The position numbers were made by a program, and so were the translations under genes. DNA of 64,000 bases from Metabacillus niabensis (GTDB lineage: Bacteria; Bacillota; Bacilli; Bacillales; Bacillaceae), in contig NZ_JAIVLH010000011.1 in assembly GCF_020524345.1 (NCBI RefSeq), positions 124,001 to 188,000 on the forward strand. The letters are read 5' to 3'. Shown here in pieces: positions 34,561 through 44,395 of this stretch; within the stretch, counting starts at the first letter, position 1; every line of letters begins with the position of its first letter. The notes below the pieces were generated by a model that saw only the letters and a program-made list of their open reading frames with translations, did not search any database and was not told where the DNA came from.

Positions 34561-35949
34561 TTACCGGTTATTACTCCATTCAATTCTAGCAACTACTTCA
34601 ACATGTGTCGTATGCGGAAACATATCCACCGGCTGCACCTCAACCGTTTCATATCCTCCTAACTCAAGCACCTGCAAATCCCTTGCCAACGTTCCGGGAT
34701 TACAAGATACATAAACAACACGCTTTGGCTTCATATCGATAATGGTCTTCAACAGCGCCTCATCACATCCCTTACGAGGAGGATCTACAACAATGACATC
34801 TGCCGTATTCCCCTGCTTGTACCATTCAGGAATAACAACCTCCGCTTCACCAACAGCAAACTCTGTATTTGTCATTCCATTCAGCTCAGCATTTCTCTTC
34901 GCATCTTCAATTGCCTCAGGTACGATTTCTACTCCAAAAACCCGTTTTGCTTTTTGAGCCAGAAACAATGAAATTGTCCCGATTCCACAATAGGCGTCGA
35001 TGACAGATTCTTCACCAGTTAAACCGGCATATTCAAGAGCTTTGTCATATAAGACTTTTGTTTGTTCGGGATTTACTTGATAGAAAGATCGGGCTGAAAT
35101 GGCAAATTTCACGTCACCGATTTTATCGTAAATATATTCCTCTCCCCAAAGCACCTTCGTCTCGTCACCAAAAATAACATTGGTTCGCTTGTTATTAATG
35201 TTTTGTACGATTGATTTTACTTGTGGAAATTGAGTGGTTATTTCCTTTATAATGTCATTCTTATGAGGAAAATCTGCTGTTTTTGTGACAAATACAACCA
35301 TCATTTCCTTTGTAACAAGGCCGTAGCGTACCATAATATGACGCAGCCAGCCTTTGTGCTTTTCCTCATTATATGCCCGGATTCCATAGGTTTCACATAT
35401 GCTCTTTACAGCTTGTACAATGTCATCATTTTCAGCTTGCTGAATGAGACATCTTTCCATATCGATAATGTCATGGCTTCTTTTCTGATAAAAGCCAGCT
35501 ACAAGTCCACCTTCACGTTCACCAATTGGGACCTGTGCTTTGTTTCGATAGTTCCAGGGATCGTTCATTCCTAATGTAGGATGTACATGAACTTTTGTTA
35601 AATCCAGTTTCCCAATTCGTGTTAAGACCTGTTCCACTTGTTTTCTCTTGAAGTCAAGTTGTCCTTCATAACTAAGATGCTGGAGCTGACATCCTCCGCA
35701 TTGTGAATAGATGGGACAGGGTGCGTTTGTACGATGTTTACTTTGTTCATAAGTTTCAATTAATCGACCAAAGGCAAAACCTTTTTTCACCTTGATGACT
35801 TTTATTTTTGCTCGTTCGTCTGGCAGAGCATTTTCAACAAAGATGGGAAAGCCGTCCACTTTAGCAACGCCTGCTCCTTCATGTGTTAAATCCTCAAATA
35901 TCACATCGTAGTATTCATTTTTCGCAACAGGTACTTGAATTTTTGACAT
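34561..35949 (-). CDS. rlmCD: 23S rRNA (uracil-C5)-methyltransferase RlmCD
   Basis: A 462-residue SAM-dependent RNA methyltransferase. It has an N-terminal TRAM domain (about 5-60), a [4Fe-4S] cluster motif [15 protein letters not shown] (about 78-92), the Rossmann motif [14 protein letters not shown], the DPPRKGC motif and the catalytic [12 protein letters not shown]. Bacillus YefA/RlmCD methylates U747 and U1939 of 23S rRNA. Position beside dgkB matches B. subtilis yerQ-yefA. AAAGGAAG precedes the ATG. Confidence 0.93.
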   Translation of the reverse strand: MSKIQVPVAKNEYYDVIFEDLTHEGAGVAKVDGFPIFVENALPDERAKIKVIKVKKGFAFGRLIETYEQSKHRTNAPCPIYSQCGGCQLQHLSYEGQLDFKRKQVEQVLTRIGKLDLTKVHVHPTLGMNDPWNYRNKAQVPIGEREGGLVAGFYQKRSHDIIDMERCLIQQAENDDIVQAVKSICETYGIRAYNEEKHKGWLRHIMVRYGLVTKEMMVVFVTKTADFPHKNDIIKEITTQFPQVKSIVQNINNKRTNVIFGDETKVLWGEEYIYDKIGDVKFAISARSFYQVNPEQTKVLYDKALEYAGLTGEESVIDAYCGIGTISLFLAQKAKRVFGVEIVPEAIEDAKRNAELNGMTNTEFAVGEAEVVIPEWYKQGNTADVIVVDPPRKGCDEALLKTIIDMKPKRVVYVSCNPGTLARDLQVLELGGYETVEVQPVDMFPHTTHVEVVARIEWSNNR

Positions 35950-36009
35950 GTCGTTCTTCCTTTACGTACAATAATTTTCACTATTTTACCATAGTTCAGT
36001 GAAAGTAAA

Positions 36010-36038
36010 AAACCTGGCTGTTACCCTATGCCAAGTTT
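36010..36038 (-). terminator. Terminator of dgkB
   Basis: AAACTTGGC and GCCAGGTTT (one G-U pair) form a 9-bp stem with an 11-nt loop and T-run on the minus strand, immediately after the dgkB stop. Confidence 0.78.
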
Positions 36039-36039
36039 C

Positions 36040-36951
36040 TTATTCTTCCATTTGCTTTACTTTTTCCGCTGACATGATAACATCAATATGCTGGTACATA
36101 TTAACGAATTCTCCAGGCAGCAATCCACCATATTCACCGTCTAAATTGAGCTGCATTTTATCTTTATTTTGTACCTTAACACGGTTCGCTTTTGTATAAA
36201 TAAGATGCTCATCATTAATATGCTCGCCTCTAAGGGCTAAGCCGGCAATTCGGATAAACTCTGCAAGGTTTGTCTTTTTTAAAATTAACAGATCAAACAT
36301 TCCATCATCTAACCTTGAATCTGGTGCAAGCTTTTCAAATCCTCCAACTGAGTTTGTAAGAGAAACTAAAAACAACATAATTTCTCCCTCGTACAGCTTT
36401 CCATCATACTCAATTTCCACCTCAGCAGGACGAATGGACGGAAGCATCTCCATTCCTTTTAAATAATAAGCCAGCTGTCCTACCATTGTTTTTAGCTTAC
36501 TTGGCACTTCATAGGTAAGCTCTGTGAGACGACCGCCACCTGCAATGTTAATAAAGTAATGGTCATTCACTTTCCCAATATCGATTTTTTTCGCCTTTCC
36601 GGCTAGTATGACTTCAACTGCTTGAAGCACATTATTTAACGGAATACCGATAGCCCGCGCAAAATCATTTGTTGTCCCAACTGGAATAACGGCAAGTGTC
36701 GGACGGTTTTCTTGATCAGCCACGCCATTCACGACCTCATTGATCGTTCCATCTCCACCAGCTGCAACGATCAAGTCAAAGTCACGTTCACATGCAGCTT
36801 TTGCTGCCTTCGTGGCATCTCCTTCACATGTTGTAGCATGACAGGACGTTTCATAGCCTGCTTGTTCAAATTTTTGTAATACCTCTGGAAGATTCTTTTT
36901 AAAAAGCTCACGTCCCGAGGTTGGATTATAAATAATTCTAGCTCTTTTCAT
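36040..36951 (-). CDS. dgkB: Diacylglycerol kinase DgkB
   Basis: A 303-residue soluble lipid kinase of the DAGK catalytic family. RARIIYNPTSGRE (about 3-15) and the AAGGDGTINEVVNGV nucleotide loop (about 64-78) are diagnostic, and VIPVGTTNDFARAIGIP follows. It phosphorylates diacylglycerol released during lipoteichoic acid synthesis, returning phosphatidic acid to phospholipid synthesis. The ATG at 36951 (AGGATG 9 bp upstream) gives the exact length remembered for B. subtilis DgkB; upstream in-frame ATGs lack a ribosome site. A terminator separates it from rlmCD. Confidence 0.94.
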   Translation of the reverse strand: MKRARIIYNPTSGRELFKKNLPEVLQKFEQAGYETSCHATTCEGDATKAAKAACERDFDLIVAAGGDGTINEVVNGVADQENRPTLAVIPVGTTNDFARAIGIPLNNVLQAVEVILAGKAKKIDIGKVNDHYFINIAGGGRLTELTYEVPSKLKTMVGQLAYYLKGMEMLPSIRPAEVEIEYDGKLYEGEIMLFLVSLTNSVGGFEKLAPDSRLDDGMFDLLILKKTNLAEFIRIAGLALRGEHINDEHLIYTKANRVKVQNKDKMQLNLDGEYGGLLPGEFVNMYQHIDVIMSAEKVKQMEE

Positions 36952-37186
36952 ACACATCATCCTATATTCATGAAATGACATTTAAGTCTTTTTTAAAATC
37001 ATTTATATACTATTATCATTGTCTCCCATTTTGATGGGTACAAAACATTTTAACCCAACTACCATTATCACCATGTTTTATAATAAAAGTAAAGTTTTTC
37101 ATTCGATTTTCCATGCAGAAGCAGTATGAACCCGTTCGCATTTTTGTTACAATTATTAGCAAATCATATGGAAGGCAGGTATACAT

Positions 37187-37948
37187 ATGGATGAGCTGAA
37201 TGACCAGTATATTAGGCGTATTCAACTTTTAAGAAATTCTGTTCCTTCTTTTCAACAATTTCCCTTTAATCTGCCAAGTATAGAATTTCTTGAGGAAATA
37301 TCACTTCATCCAAATGTAACGTTTTTGGTTGGAGAAAATGGAATGGGTAAGTCAACATTATTAGAAGCTATTGCCCTTGGTATAGGCTTTAATCCTGAAG
37401 GCGGTTCACTCCATTTTACATTTTCCACCTATGATTCTCACTCAAACCTTGATCACTACCTAAGACTAATAAAAGGAACAATTAGACCTAGAGACGGTTT
37501 TTTCTTAAGAGCTGAAAGCTTTTATAATGTTGCTTCAAATATTGAAGAATTAGACAAGGAAGGTCGGGGTCCCCGGGTCATCGACGGATATGGCGGGGTA
37601 TCCTTACATGAACAATCACATGGCGAGTCCTTCTTTGCCACTTTTAAGAACCGATTTCGTGGACAAGGTATCTATTTACTGGATGAGCCTGAAGCGGCTC
37701 TCTCACCTTTACGGCAACTATCAATGCTCTCCAGAATTGATGAACTTGTTCATGATGATTCTCAATTTATTATCGCCACTCATTCACCGATTATTATGGC
37801 TTATCCCCAAGCAAAAATTTATGAACTATCAGAAGAAGGGATTCGTGAAACAAAGCTTGAGGACACAAACCATTATCAATTAATGAAACAGTTTTTTGAT
37901 GACAAAGATCGCATGCTTCATCATTTATTACAACAAGATACCATGTAA
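37187..37948 (+). CDS. AAA family ATPase (COG3910-like)
   Basis: A 253-residue soluble P-loop ATPase of the ABC/SMC-like class. Walker A GENGMGKST (about 49), Walker B GIYLLDEPEAALSP (about 163-176) and switch IATHSPI are complete; a signature-like GGVSLHEQSHGESF stands before Walker B. No membrane segments are present and no permease is nearby, so it is not a transporter subunit. Its role is unknown; relatives are annotated as predicted ATPases. It is alone on the plus strand in a block of minus-strand housekeeping genes. Confidence 0.82.
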   Translation: MDELNDQYIRRIQLLRNSVPSFQQFPFNLPSIEFLEEISLHPNVTFLVGENGMGKSTLLEAIALGIGFNPEGGSLHFTFSTYDSHSNLDHYLRLIKGTIRPRDGFFLRAESFYNVASNIEELDKEGRGPRVIDGYGGVSLHEQSHGESFFATFKNRFRGQGIYLLDEPEAALSPLRQLSMLSRIDELVHDDSQFIIATHSPIIMAYPQAKIYELSEEGIRETKLEDTNHYQLMKQFFDDKDRMLHHLLQQDTM

Positions 37949-37982
37949 AAGAGAGATCCCTTGCAGAGCAGATCTCTCTTTT
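37947..37982. terminator. Bidirectional terminator between the AAA ATPase gene and gatB
   Basis: AAAAGAGAGATC and GATCTCTCTTTT form a 12-bp perfect stem with a 12-nt loop. It ends 6 bp before the gatB stop and starts at the ATPase gene stop. Confidence 0.87.
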
Positions 37983-37987
37983 TGCTT

Positions 37988-39418
37988 TTATCTTTTTTGG
38001 ATTTCTTCCATCAATAATTTATTTACCATCGGTGGATTTGCTTGTCCCTTTGTTGCCTTCATAATTTGACCAACTAAGAAGCCAATTGCTTTTTGTTTAC
38101 CATTTTTGAAGTCATCAACCGATTGTGGATTTGCATCAATCGCATCATTAACAAATTTACGTAATGTTTCATCATCGGAAATTTGAACTAAGCCTTTTTC
38201 TTTTACAATCGTTTCAGGATCTCCACCGTTTTCGATAAGCTCTTTAAATACTTGCTTCGCAATTTTTGAAGAAATCGTTCCATTTTCAATCAGCTTAATC
38301 ATCCCTGCTAAACCTTCTGCTGTAAGAGCGACATCATTTAACTCTTTCCCTTCAGCATTTAAGTAAGCAGAAACTTCACCCATGATCCAGTTGGATGCTT
38401 GTTTTGCTTCAGCACCAGCTGTAAGTGTAGCTTCAAAGAAATCAGACATTTCCTTCGTCATCGTTAACACCTGTGCATCATACGCAGGTAGGCCAAGCTC
38501 GTCAATATATCGTTTGCGGCGAGCATCCGGAAGCTCAGGAATGGACGCACGAATTCTGTTCTTCCATTCATCATCAATATAAAGCTCTACAAGGTCCGGC
38601 TCAGGGAAATAACGGTAATCATCAGAGCCTTCTTTTACACGCATAAGAATCGTTTTCTTCGTAGCTTCGTCATAGCGACGAGTTTCCTGGTCAATCACCC
38701 CACCTGAACGAAGAACTTTTTCCTGACGCTTTTCCTCATATTCTAGTCCTTTTTGAACAAATGCAAAGGAGTTTAAGTTTTTAAGCTCTGTTTTTGTTCC
38801 GAACTCTTCTTGTCCTACAGGACGTAAAGAGATGTTCGCATCACAACGTAGTGAGCCTTCTTCCATTTTGCAATCTGATACCTCAGTATATTGAATGATC
38901 GCTTTAAGCTTTTCTAAATAAGCATAAGCTTCTTCAGGTGTACGGATATCCGGTTCAGATACGATTTCAATAAGAGGTGTACCTTGACGGTTTAAATCAA
39001 CTAAAGAGTAGCCGTCATTTGAGTGAATTAATTTACCTGCATCCTCTTCCATATGAATACGCGTGATACCGATACGTTTTGTTTCACCATTTACTTCAAT
39101 ATCAATCCATCCGTTTTCCCCAATCGGTTTATCAAATTGAGAAATCTGGTATGCTTTCGGATTATCCGGATAAAAATAATTTTTACGATCAAATTTCGTC
39201 TCAGTAGCAACTTCACAGTTCAAAGCCATACATGCCTTCATCGCAAAATCAACAACTTTTTTATTCAAGACAGGTAATACACCTGGATAGCCCAGCTCGA
39301 CTACGGTTGTATTTGTGTTCGGCTCAGCACCAAAGTGGTTTGGTGCACTTGAAAAGATTTTTGATTCAGTTTTTAACTCAACATGGACCTCAAGTCCTAT
39401 GACCGTTTCATATTCCAT
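37988..39418 (-). CDS. gatB: Asp-tRNA(Asn)/Glu-tRNA(Gln) amidotransferase subunit B
   Basis: A 476-residue subunit of Gat[22 protein letters not shown] at the N-terminus, [14 protein letters not shown] and the EDAGKLIH region are GatB signatures, and the C-terminal helical YqeY-like domain ends [19 protein letters not shown]. It binds misacylated tRNA and performs the kinase step, converting Glu-tRNA(Gln) to Gln-tRNA(Gln). It is the last gene of gatC-gatA-gatB, 14 bp after gatA. Confidence 0.96.
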   Translation of the reverse strand: MEYETVIGLEVHVELKTESKIFSSAPNHFGAEPNTNTTVVELGYPGVLPVLNKKVVDFAMKACMALNCEVATETKFDRKNYFYPDNPKAYQISQFDKPIGENGWIDIEVNGETKRIGITRIHMEEDAGKLIHSNDGYSLVDLNRQGTPLIEIVSEPDIRTPEEAYAYLEKLKAIIQYTEVSDCKMEEGSLRCDANISLRPVGQEEFGTKTELKNLNSFAFVQKGLEYEEKRQEKVLRSGGVIDQETRRYDEATKKTILMRVKEGSDDYRYFPEPDLVELYIDDEWKNRIRASIPELPDARRKRYIDELGLPAYDAQVLTMTKEMSDFFEATLTAGAEAKQASNWIMGEVSAYLNAEGKELNDVALTAEGLAGMIKLIENGTISSKIAKQVFKELIENGGDPETIVKEKGLVQISDDETLRKFVNDAIDANPQSVDDFKNGKQKAIGFLVGQIMKATKGQANPPMVNKLLMEEIQKR

Positions 39419-39432
39419 TGTTTCCTCACCCC

Positions 39433-40890
39433 TTACAATTCAGGTTTTGCTTTATGATGTTCTGTTGCCTGCTCAAACGCATGAGCAACGCGGTAAATCG
39501 TGCTTTCGTCAAAATGCTTACCAATAATTTGTAAACCAAGTGGTAATCCATTTGATAAACCACATGGAACAGAGATTCCTGGTACACCTGCTAAGTTAAC
39601 TGGAATGGTCAAAATATCATTTGCATACATTGTTAATGGATCTTTTACATTTTCACCAATTTTAAAGGCTGGTGTTGGTGTAGTTGGTCCAATAATGACA
39701 TCATATTTCTCAAATACATCTTCAAAGTCTTTTTTGATTAATGTACGTACTTTTTGTGCTTTTTTATAATAAGCATCATAGTAACCGGAGCTCAATGCAA
39801 ATGTTCCAAGCATGATACGTCGCTTCACTTCATTACCAAAGCCTTCAGCACGACTTTGCTTGTATAAATCAATTAAGTTTTCGGCATTATCTGAGCGGTA
39901 GCCGTAACGCACACCATCAAAACGAGACAGGTTTGCAGAAGCTTCAGATGAAGATAGTAAATAGTAAGTTGCTAGAGCATATTTAGAGTGTGGTAATGAA
40001 ACCTCTTCCCATGTTGCTCCTAGTCCTTCCAACACTTTTAATGCATCAAGAACAGACTGCTTTACTTCTTCATTTACACCTTCACCAAGATATTCTTTTG
40101 GTACAGCGATTTTTAATCCTTTCACATCACCTGTTAGTGAAGAAAGGAAGTCCGGTACTTCTACATTTGCAGAAGTTGAATCCATTTCATCTATACCAGA
40201 GATCGCTTGCAGGAGGAAGGCATTATCTTCAACTGTACGTGTAATTGGTCCAATTTGGTCTAAAGAAGATGCAAATGCAACCAAACCAAAACGGGAAACA
40301 CGTCCATATGTAGGCTTTAATCCAACAACTCCACAGAAAGAAGCCGGTTGACGAATGGAGCCACCTGTATCTGATCCAAGTGAAAAAGGAACTTCACCAG
40401 CAGCTACAGCAGCAGCAGATCCGCCACTTGAACCACCTGGTACAGTTTCTAAATTCCAAGGATTTCGAGTCGGTTTATAACCGGAGTTTTCAGTTGACGA
40501 ACCCATCGCAAATTCGTCCATGTTTAGCTTGCCGATTGTCACTGCTTCAGCAGTTTGAAGATGTTTCACAACCGTTGCATCATAAATAGGATCAAAGTTT
40601 TCCAGGATTTTACTAGCACAAGTTGTACGTAATCCTTTTGTTACGATATTATCTTTGACCCCGATCGGCATACCGAATAATAGCCCAAATTCATTACGGC
40701 TTTCTAACGCTTCATCTAATTCCTTAGCATATGTACGGGCATTCTCTTCATTTAATGCAAGAAACGCTCCAACTTTATCATCAACCGCTTGGATGCGTTG
40801 ATAAGATTCATCCACTAAATCAGAAACAGTTATTTCCTTCTTATGTAAAAGTTCTTTTAATTCTGATATTTTATGATCAAATAATGCCAT
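39433..40890 (-). CDS. gatA: Asp-tRNA(Asn)/Glu-tRNA(Gln) amidotransferase subunit A
   Basis: A 485-residue amidase-signature enzyme. The Ser-cisSer-Lys triad is visible: Lys in MPIGVKDNI (about 78), cis-Ser in [13 protein letters not shown] (about 150) and the nucleophile Ser in [14 protein letters not shown] (about 177). It releases ammonia from glutamine for GatB. AAAGGAGGG precedes the ATG, 13 bp after gatC. Confidence 0.97.
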   Translation of the reverse strand: MALFDHKISELKELLHKKEITVSDLVDESYQRIQAVDDKVGAFLALNEENARTYAKELDEALESRNEFGLLFGMPIGVKDNIVTKGLRTTCASKILENFDPIYDATVVKHLQTAEAVTIGKLNMDEFAMGSSTENSGYKPTRNPWNLETVPGGSSGGSAAAVAAGEVPFSLGSDTGGSIRQPASFCGVVGLKPTYGRVSRFGLVAFASSLDQIGPITRTVEDNAFLLQAISGIDEMDSTSANVEVPDFLSSLTGDVKGLKIAVPKEYLGEGVNEEVKQSVLDALKVLEGLGATWEEVSLPHSKYALATYYLLSSSEASANLSRFDGVRYGYRSDNAENLIDLYKQSRAEGFGNEVKRRIMLGTFALSSGYYDAYYKKAQKVRTLIKKDFEDVFEKYDVIIGPTTPTPAFKIGENVKDPLTMYANDILTIPVNLAGVPGISVPCGLSNGLPLGLQIIGKHFDESTIYRVAHAFEQATEHHKAKPEL

Positions 40891-40903
40891 GATTATCCCT
40901 CCT

Positions 40904-41194
40904 TTATTCTAAAATTGATGGTACACGAATATACCCATCAGCATGATCTGGTGCATTTTTAACAACCTCTTCGTTATCTAAACCTTTTTTCGGAATATCT
41001 TCTCTCATCACATTTTTCATATCCAATACATGAGAAGTAGGCTTAACATTTTCGGTATCGACTTCATTTAATTGCTCTGCAAATGTAATAATTGCATCTA
41101 ATTGTTTTGTAAAAAGCTCCGCATCTTCCTCAGAAATAGCCAAACGAGCTAAATTCGCAACATGCTTTACTTGATCAGTTGAAATTCTAGACAT
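40904..41194 (-). CDS. gatC: Asp-tRNA(Asn)/Glu-tRNA(Gln) amidotransferase subunit C
   Basis: A 96-residue subunit that wraps around GatA and stabilises Gat[22 protein letters not shown] and the C-terminal [11 protein letters not shown] are family features. It is the first gene of the operon, with GGAGGTGA 7 bp before the ATG. Upstream lies a tandem array of 10-bp repeats at 20-21 bp spacing. Confidence 0.95.
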   Translation of the reverse strand: MSRISTDQVKHVANLARLAISEEDAELFTKQLDAIITFAEQLNEVDTENVKPTSHVLDMKNVMREDIPKKGLDNEEVVKNAPDHADGYIRVPSILE

Positions 41195-41313
41195 CTAACA
41201 CTCACCTCCACAAAATCGTACAATCACAATACTCTGATGATACCAAATGAACATATATTTAATCAACAATTGTAAAGAAAAGCTACCATACTTAGAGATC
41301 AAATTTATGGATT

Positions 41314-41405
41314 ATCTTCGATTCTGAGGGTTTCATCTACGATTATTAAGTTATATCTTCGATTCCTTCTATCTTATCTTCGATTTTTTAAATTTATCGA
41401 CTATT
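41314..41405. repeat. Phased array of ATCTTCGATT repeats upstream of gatC
   Basis: ATCTTCGATT occurs at 41314, 41355 and 41376, with ATCTACGATT at 41335 and a degenerate ATCGACTATT at 41396. Start-to-start distances are 21, 20, 21 and 20 bp, two helical turns each. The intervening sequences are unrelated, so the 10-mers are what is conserved. The array lies 120-212 bp upstream of the gatC start. Confidence 0.75.
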
Positions 41406-41430
41406 CGACAAAAACCTACAATTTGGGAAT

Positions 41431-41456
41431 AAAAAAACGCTAGCTTCATACTAGCG
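41431..41456 (-). terminator. Terminator of the Hsp20 gene
   Basis: On the minus strand CGCTAG and CTAGCG pair around a 7-nt loop and are followed by seven T residues. It lies 14 bp beyond the stop codon. Confidence 0.75.
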
Positions 41457-41470
41457 GGACACGTTAAGTA

Positions 41471-41857
41471 CTACTCAATCTCAATCTTCTTTGGCTTCTT
41501 TTTATCCAACTGAATCTCCAGTAATCCGTGTTTATACATGGCCTTCATATTTTTCCTCAATACATAATGAGGCAATGAAACACTTTTCACTCCACCAATT
41601 CTACGGTTTTGGTGTTGTTGTTCTTTTACATGAATGATAACATCATCACCCTGAATCTCTACATTAATATCTTCCTTCGGCACACCAGGTAATTCAGCAA
41701 GAATTTTGAAGTGTTCAGATGTTTCCTTTACGTCAACTAAAAAACTTGCTGCAAACGTTGAGTTCTTACGAAACGCATCATCAATCGAATCTAAAAGTGT
41801 ACGTTTTGGTCGACTTTGAAAAAACTCATTGATCAATTTCATCGGATCATTCCCCAT
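41471..41857 (-). CDS. Hsp20/alpha-crystallin family protein
   Basis: A 128-residue small heat-shock-type protein. The alpha-crystallin domain (about 35-128) contains FKILAELPGVPKEDINVEIQ and DDVIIHV, and ends with YKHGLLEIQLDKKKPKKIEIE, which is close to the GxLxIxxPK motif. The Bacillus relatives include spore coat CotM and YocM. It prevents protein aggregation or, if CotM-like, contributes to the spore coat; the sequence does not decide. GAGGAGGGG precedes the ATG. Confidence 0.85.
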   Translation of the reverse strand: MGNDPMKLINEFFQSRPKRTLLDSIDDAFRKNSTFAASFLVDVKETSEHFKILAELPGVPKEDINVEIQGDDVIIHVKEQQHQNRRIGGVKSVSLPHYVLRKNMKAMYKHGLLEIQLDKKKPKKIEIE

Positions 41858-41962
41858 GACACACCCCTCCTCATATCCTCGTTACTTTATTATATGATTT
41901 AAGGAAGAGATTGCCTCTAAATAAAAAGTAGAGGTCAAATCATGACCCCTACTCTCTAACGC

Positions 41963-43426
41963 TTATAATTTCGCTTGTTCAAACTCTTCCTCAATCTCTT
42001 TTGAAGGAGCTTCTGTCACTAAGCTTACCACCATAGCAACAATCCACGCGAAGACAAATCCTGGGACAATTTCATATAGGCTAAATGGAATTACTTCCGC
42101 AGCGGTTAATTTCTGCCATACAACAACTGTAACTGCTCCTACGACCATTCCCGACAAAGCTCCCCAACGATTCATACGTTTCCAGAAAAGGGAGAGAATG
42201 ATTACAGGACCAAATGCAGCGCCAAATCCTGCCCAAGCGTAACTTACAAGATCTAATACAGAGCTATCCGGATTTGAAGCTAGTAAAATCGCAATTAATG
42301 CAATAGCTGCAACGGAAATACGACCTACCCATACTAGTTCTTTCTCAGAAGCATCTTTTCTTAAAATGGCTTTATAGAAATCTTCTGCTACAGCACTTGA
42401 AGAAACTAAAAGCTGTGAATCAATAGTACTCATAATTGCAGCTAAAATAGCAGCTAATAGAATACCAGACACCCAAGGATCAAATAATACTTGTGTAAAC
42501 ATGATAAATACTTGTTCTCCATCTGGAAGCGGGCTATCTGCAAAATAGGAGATACCAGCGAATCCAGTAAATATTGCTCCAAACAGTGCAAAGATCATCC
42601 AAATTGTCCCAATCATACGTGCTTTTGGAACATCTTTCTTTGAACGTAGTGCCATAAAACGTGTTAAGATATGAGGCTGACCAAAGTAACCTAATCCCCA
42701 CGCTAATAAAGAAATAATAGCTAATGCTGACATACCTGAAAATGCATCAAGGTAAATCGGATCGATATCTCCAACTTGATTAACGGTTTCTCCCCATCCA
42801 CCAAGCTTGTTAATAGCAACAATTGGCACAATAATTAATGCTAAAAACATTAGAATTCCTTGAACAAAATCAGTCCAACTTACTGCTAAGAACCCTCCAA
42901 GGAATGTGTAAGAAATGATAACAATTGCCCCAATCCAAAGAGCTTGAGTATATGATAAACCAAATGATGCTTCAAATAACTTTGCTCCACCTACCATGCC
43001 TGATGAAGTATAGAACGTAAAAAATAGTAAAATAACTAATGCTGAAATAACACGTAAAAGTCTGGAACCATCTTTAAAACGATTTTCAAAGAAATCCGGT
43101 ATTGTAATAGAATCATTTGCCACTTCGGTATAGACACGTAAACGTTTTGCGACAAATTGCCAATTTAAATACGCTCCTATCGCTAATCCTACTGCCAACC
43201 ATATTTGGTTCATACCACCTGAAGCATAAACGGCACCAGGCAATCCTAATAATAGCCAACTACTCATATCTGATGCACCGGCACTCAAAGCTGCCACACC
43301 AGGACCTAATCTTCTTCCACCTAAAACATAATCTGATAGATTACTTGTCATTTTGTATGCCGCTACACCAATACCTAACATACCCACTAAATAAATAATA
43401 AACGTTACCAAAACACCTGTTTCCAT
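41963..43426 (-). CDS. opuE: Sodium:proline symporter (OpuE/PutP type)
   Basis: A 487-residue sodium:solute symporter (SSS family) with about 13 helices. LGGRRLGPGVAALSAGASDMSSWLLLGLPGA (split over about 36-66) holds the Na+/proline site, and ILAAIMSTIDSQLLVSSSAV (about 328-347) is the family signature. Position before gatCAB matches B. subtilis opuE, an osmotically induced proline transporter. AGGAG lies 9 bp before the ATG, inside the end of a 34-codon gene that overlaps its leader, so translation of both is probably coupled. Confidence 0.93.
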   Translation of the reverse strand: METGVLVTFIIYLVGMLGIGVAAYKMTSNLSDYVLGGRRLGPGVAALSAGASDMSSWLLLGLPGAVYASGGMNQIWLAVGLAIGAYLNWQFVAKRLRVYTEVANDSITIPDFFENRFKDGSRLLRVISALVILLFFTFYTSSGMVGGAKLFEASFGLSYTQALWIGAIVIISYTFLGGFLAVSWTDFVQGILMFLALIIVPIVAINKLGGWGETVNQVGDIDPIYLDAFSGMSALAIISLLAWGLGYFGQPHILTRFMALRSKKDVPKARMIGTIWMIFALFGAIFTGFAGISYFADSPLPDGEQVFIMFTQVLFDPWVSGILLAAILAAIMSTIDSQLLVSSSAVAEDFYKAILRKDASEKELVWVGRISVAAIALIAILLASNPDSSVLDLVSYAWAGFGAAFGPVIILSLFWKRMNRWGALSGMVVGAVTVVVWQKLTAAEVIPFSLYEIVPGFVFAWIVAMVVSLVTEAPSKEIEEEFEQAKL

Positions 43427-43428
43427 AA

Positions 43429-43533
43429 TTAGTCACTCCTCTCTGTAAATACTGTAATAATTGATATTGCCACTAATGCTAACATTGGTACGAATAACCA
43501 GAACCATGTAGCCCCTGTTAATGCGTGTTCCAT
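43429..43533 (-). CDS. 34-residue membrane protein, probable symporter accessory subunit
   Basis: A short ORF immediately upstream of the proline symporter, too short for usual gene finders. It begins at an ATG with AGGAGG 10 bp upstream. It encodes a short N-terminus (MEHALTGATWFW), one hydrophobic helix (about 10-28) and a charged end TERSD. The stop codon is 2 bp from the symporter ATG and its last codons contain that gene's ribosome site. Other sodium symporters have similar small subunits (MetS of the MetP system). A role as accessory subunit is inferred from context. Confidence 0.78.
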   Translation of the reverse strand: MEHALTGATWFWLFVPMLALVAISIITVFTERSD

Positions 43534-43646
43534 CGTTTCTTCACCTCCTAAATCGCTATTACCAAATCCTTATGCAGTCATATGCAATTTCATGATGAAA
43601 GATATTTATAGGTCAATAGACTAACAATAGGCGCGAGACGTTTAAC

Positions 43647-43675
43647 ATCTTAACACAATTTGACAGATCAAACAA
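43647..43675 (-). promoter_or_regulatory. Candidate promoter of the small protein-opuE unit
   Basis: On the minus strand TTGTTT (complement of 43670-43675) and TAAGAT (complement of 43647-43652) are exactly 17 bp apart, about 115 bp upstream of the small ORF. Confidence 0.45.
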
Positions 43676-43854
43676 ATTCCCATCTTGGATATTAAACAGA
43701 AATTGTATATTTATTCATAAAAACGCATCTATCAGTCAAAATACCTTGTTATAGATTATATCTATTCATTAAAATTCATAAAATTAAGTTCGCAAAAATT
43801 TCGTTTTTCCACATATTTTTTGATGATATTTGTCTTACAGCACTCAGAATTTCA

Positions 43855-43863
43855 TGATATAAT
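43855..43863 (+). promoter_or_regulatory. Extended -10 promoter element
   Basis: TGATATAAT is a perfect TGn-TATAAT extended -10. The -35 (around TTACAG) is poor. It would give a leader of about 110 nt for the membrane-protein gene at 43982. Confidence 0.4.
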
Positions 43864-43981
43864 AATTTATTTTTCCCTCTATTTACTTATCTAAAACACT
43901 ACTTATATTTTCAAGTTTCTGGAGATATCTATTAATTTATGGTAAAATTGGACGAGAATCATTTCGTCAGGAGTGGTAAAA

Positions 43982-44395
43982 TTGAAGAAATTCTTAATTG
44001 GCTTTGGTGGATTTTTAATCCTCCTGGGTGCAGGTGGATTAATCAATCATATATCTATGACCTTTAAAGCTGCTGAGGCAGAAAGAGAAATGTATGGCGG
44101 GTCAATCGACTTTATGTTACTTCAAATGGTTGGTTCTTTCGGACCTTATTTATTTGCGTTGATAGGTGGAGGAATCATTATTGCCATTGCAGCCTTTTTA
44201 ACTGCATACGAAAAAAGAAATGACCTCACATCACAGTTAATTCATACTTTATCAAACAAAGATTCAGATGAAAAAATAAATGTTATTTCTCCCCAACCAC
44301 AACAAACAGAAAATACACCACAGCAGAATTCAAAAGAGGATGAAATTCCACTTTATGAACAGCCACAAAATGAGCGGCTTTATTGGAATGGATAA
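43982..44395 (+). CDS. Hypothetical two-helix membrane protein
   Basis: A 137-residue protein of unknown family. Two hydrophobic segments (about 3-25 and 55-77) are followed by a polar tail rich in Gln, Asn, Pro and Glu (PQPQQTENTPQQNSKEDE near 103-120) ending RLYWNG. The TTG start at 43982 has AGGAG 8 bp upstream; the upstream in-frame GTG overlaps that site. The stop overlaps the start of the next small gene (ATGGATAA), so they are translationally coupled. Confidence 0.65.
   Translation: MKKFLIGFGGFLILLGAGGLINHISMTFKAAEAEREMYGGSIDFMLLQMVGSFGPYLFALIGGGIIIAIAAFLTAYEKRNDLTSQLIHTLSNKDSDEKINVISPQPQQTENTPQQNSKEDEIPLYEQPQNERLYWNG

Larger units (their letters stand above)
43534..43981. other. Divergent intergenic region, opuE and a membrane-protein gene
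   Basis: About 450 bp, AT-rich, without an ORF carrying a ribosome site. It holds a candidate opuE promoter on the minus strand (43647-43675) and an extended -10 on the plus strand (43855-43863). A second TGG-TAAAAT element stands at 43940-43948, and GGTAAAATTG is repeated at 43941 and 43975. A sigma-B promoter, present before B. subtilis opuE, was not found with confidence. Confidence 0.5.

Noticed and set aside
41314-41405. CRISPR-like regular spacing
   Set aside because: Repeat units are only 10 bp with 10-11 bp between them, far below CRISPR repeat and spacer lengths, and no cas gene is present.
43941-43984. Duplicated GGTAAAATTG before the TTG start of the two-helix membrane protein gene
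   Set aside because: Only two 10-bp copies 34 bp apart, one containing the start codon; no clear function, so mentioned only in the intergenic entry.
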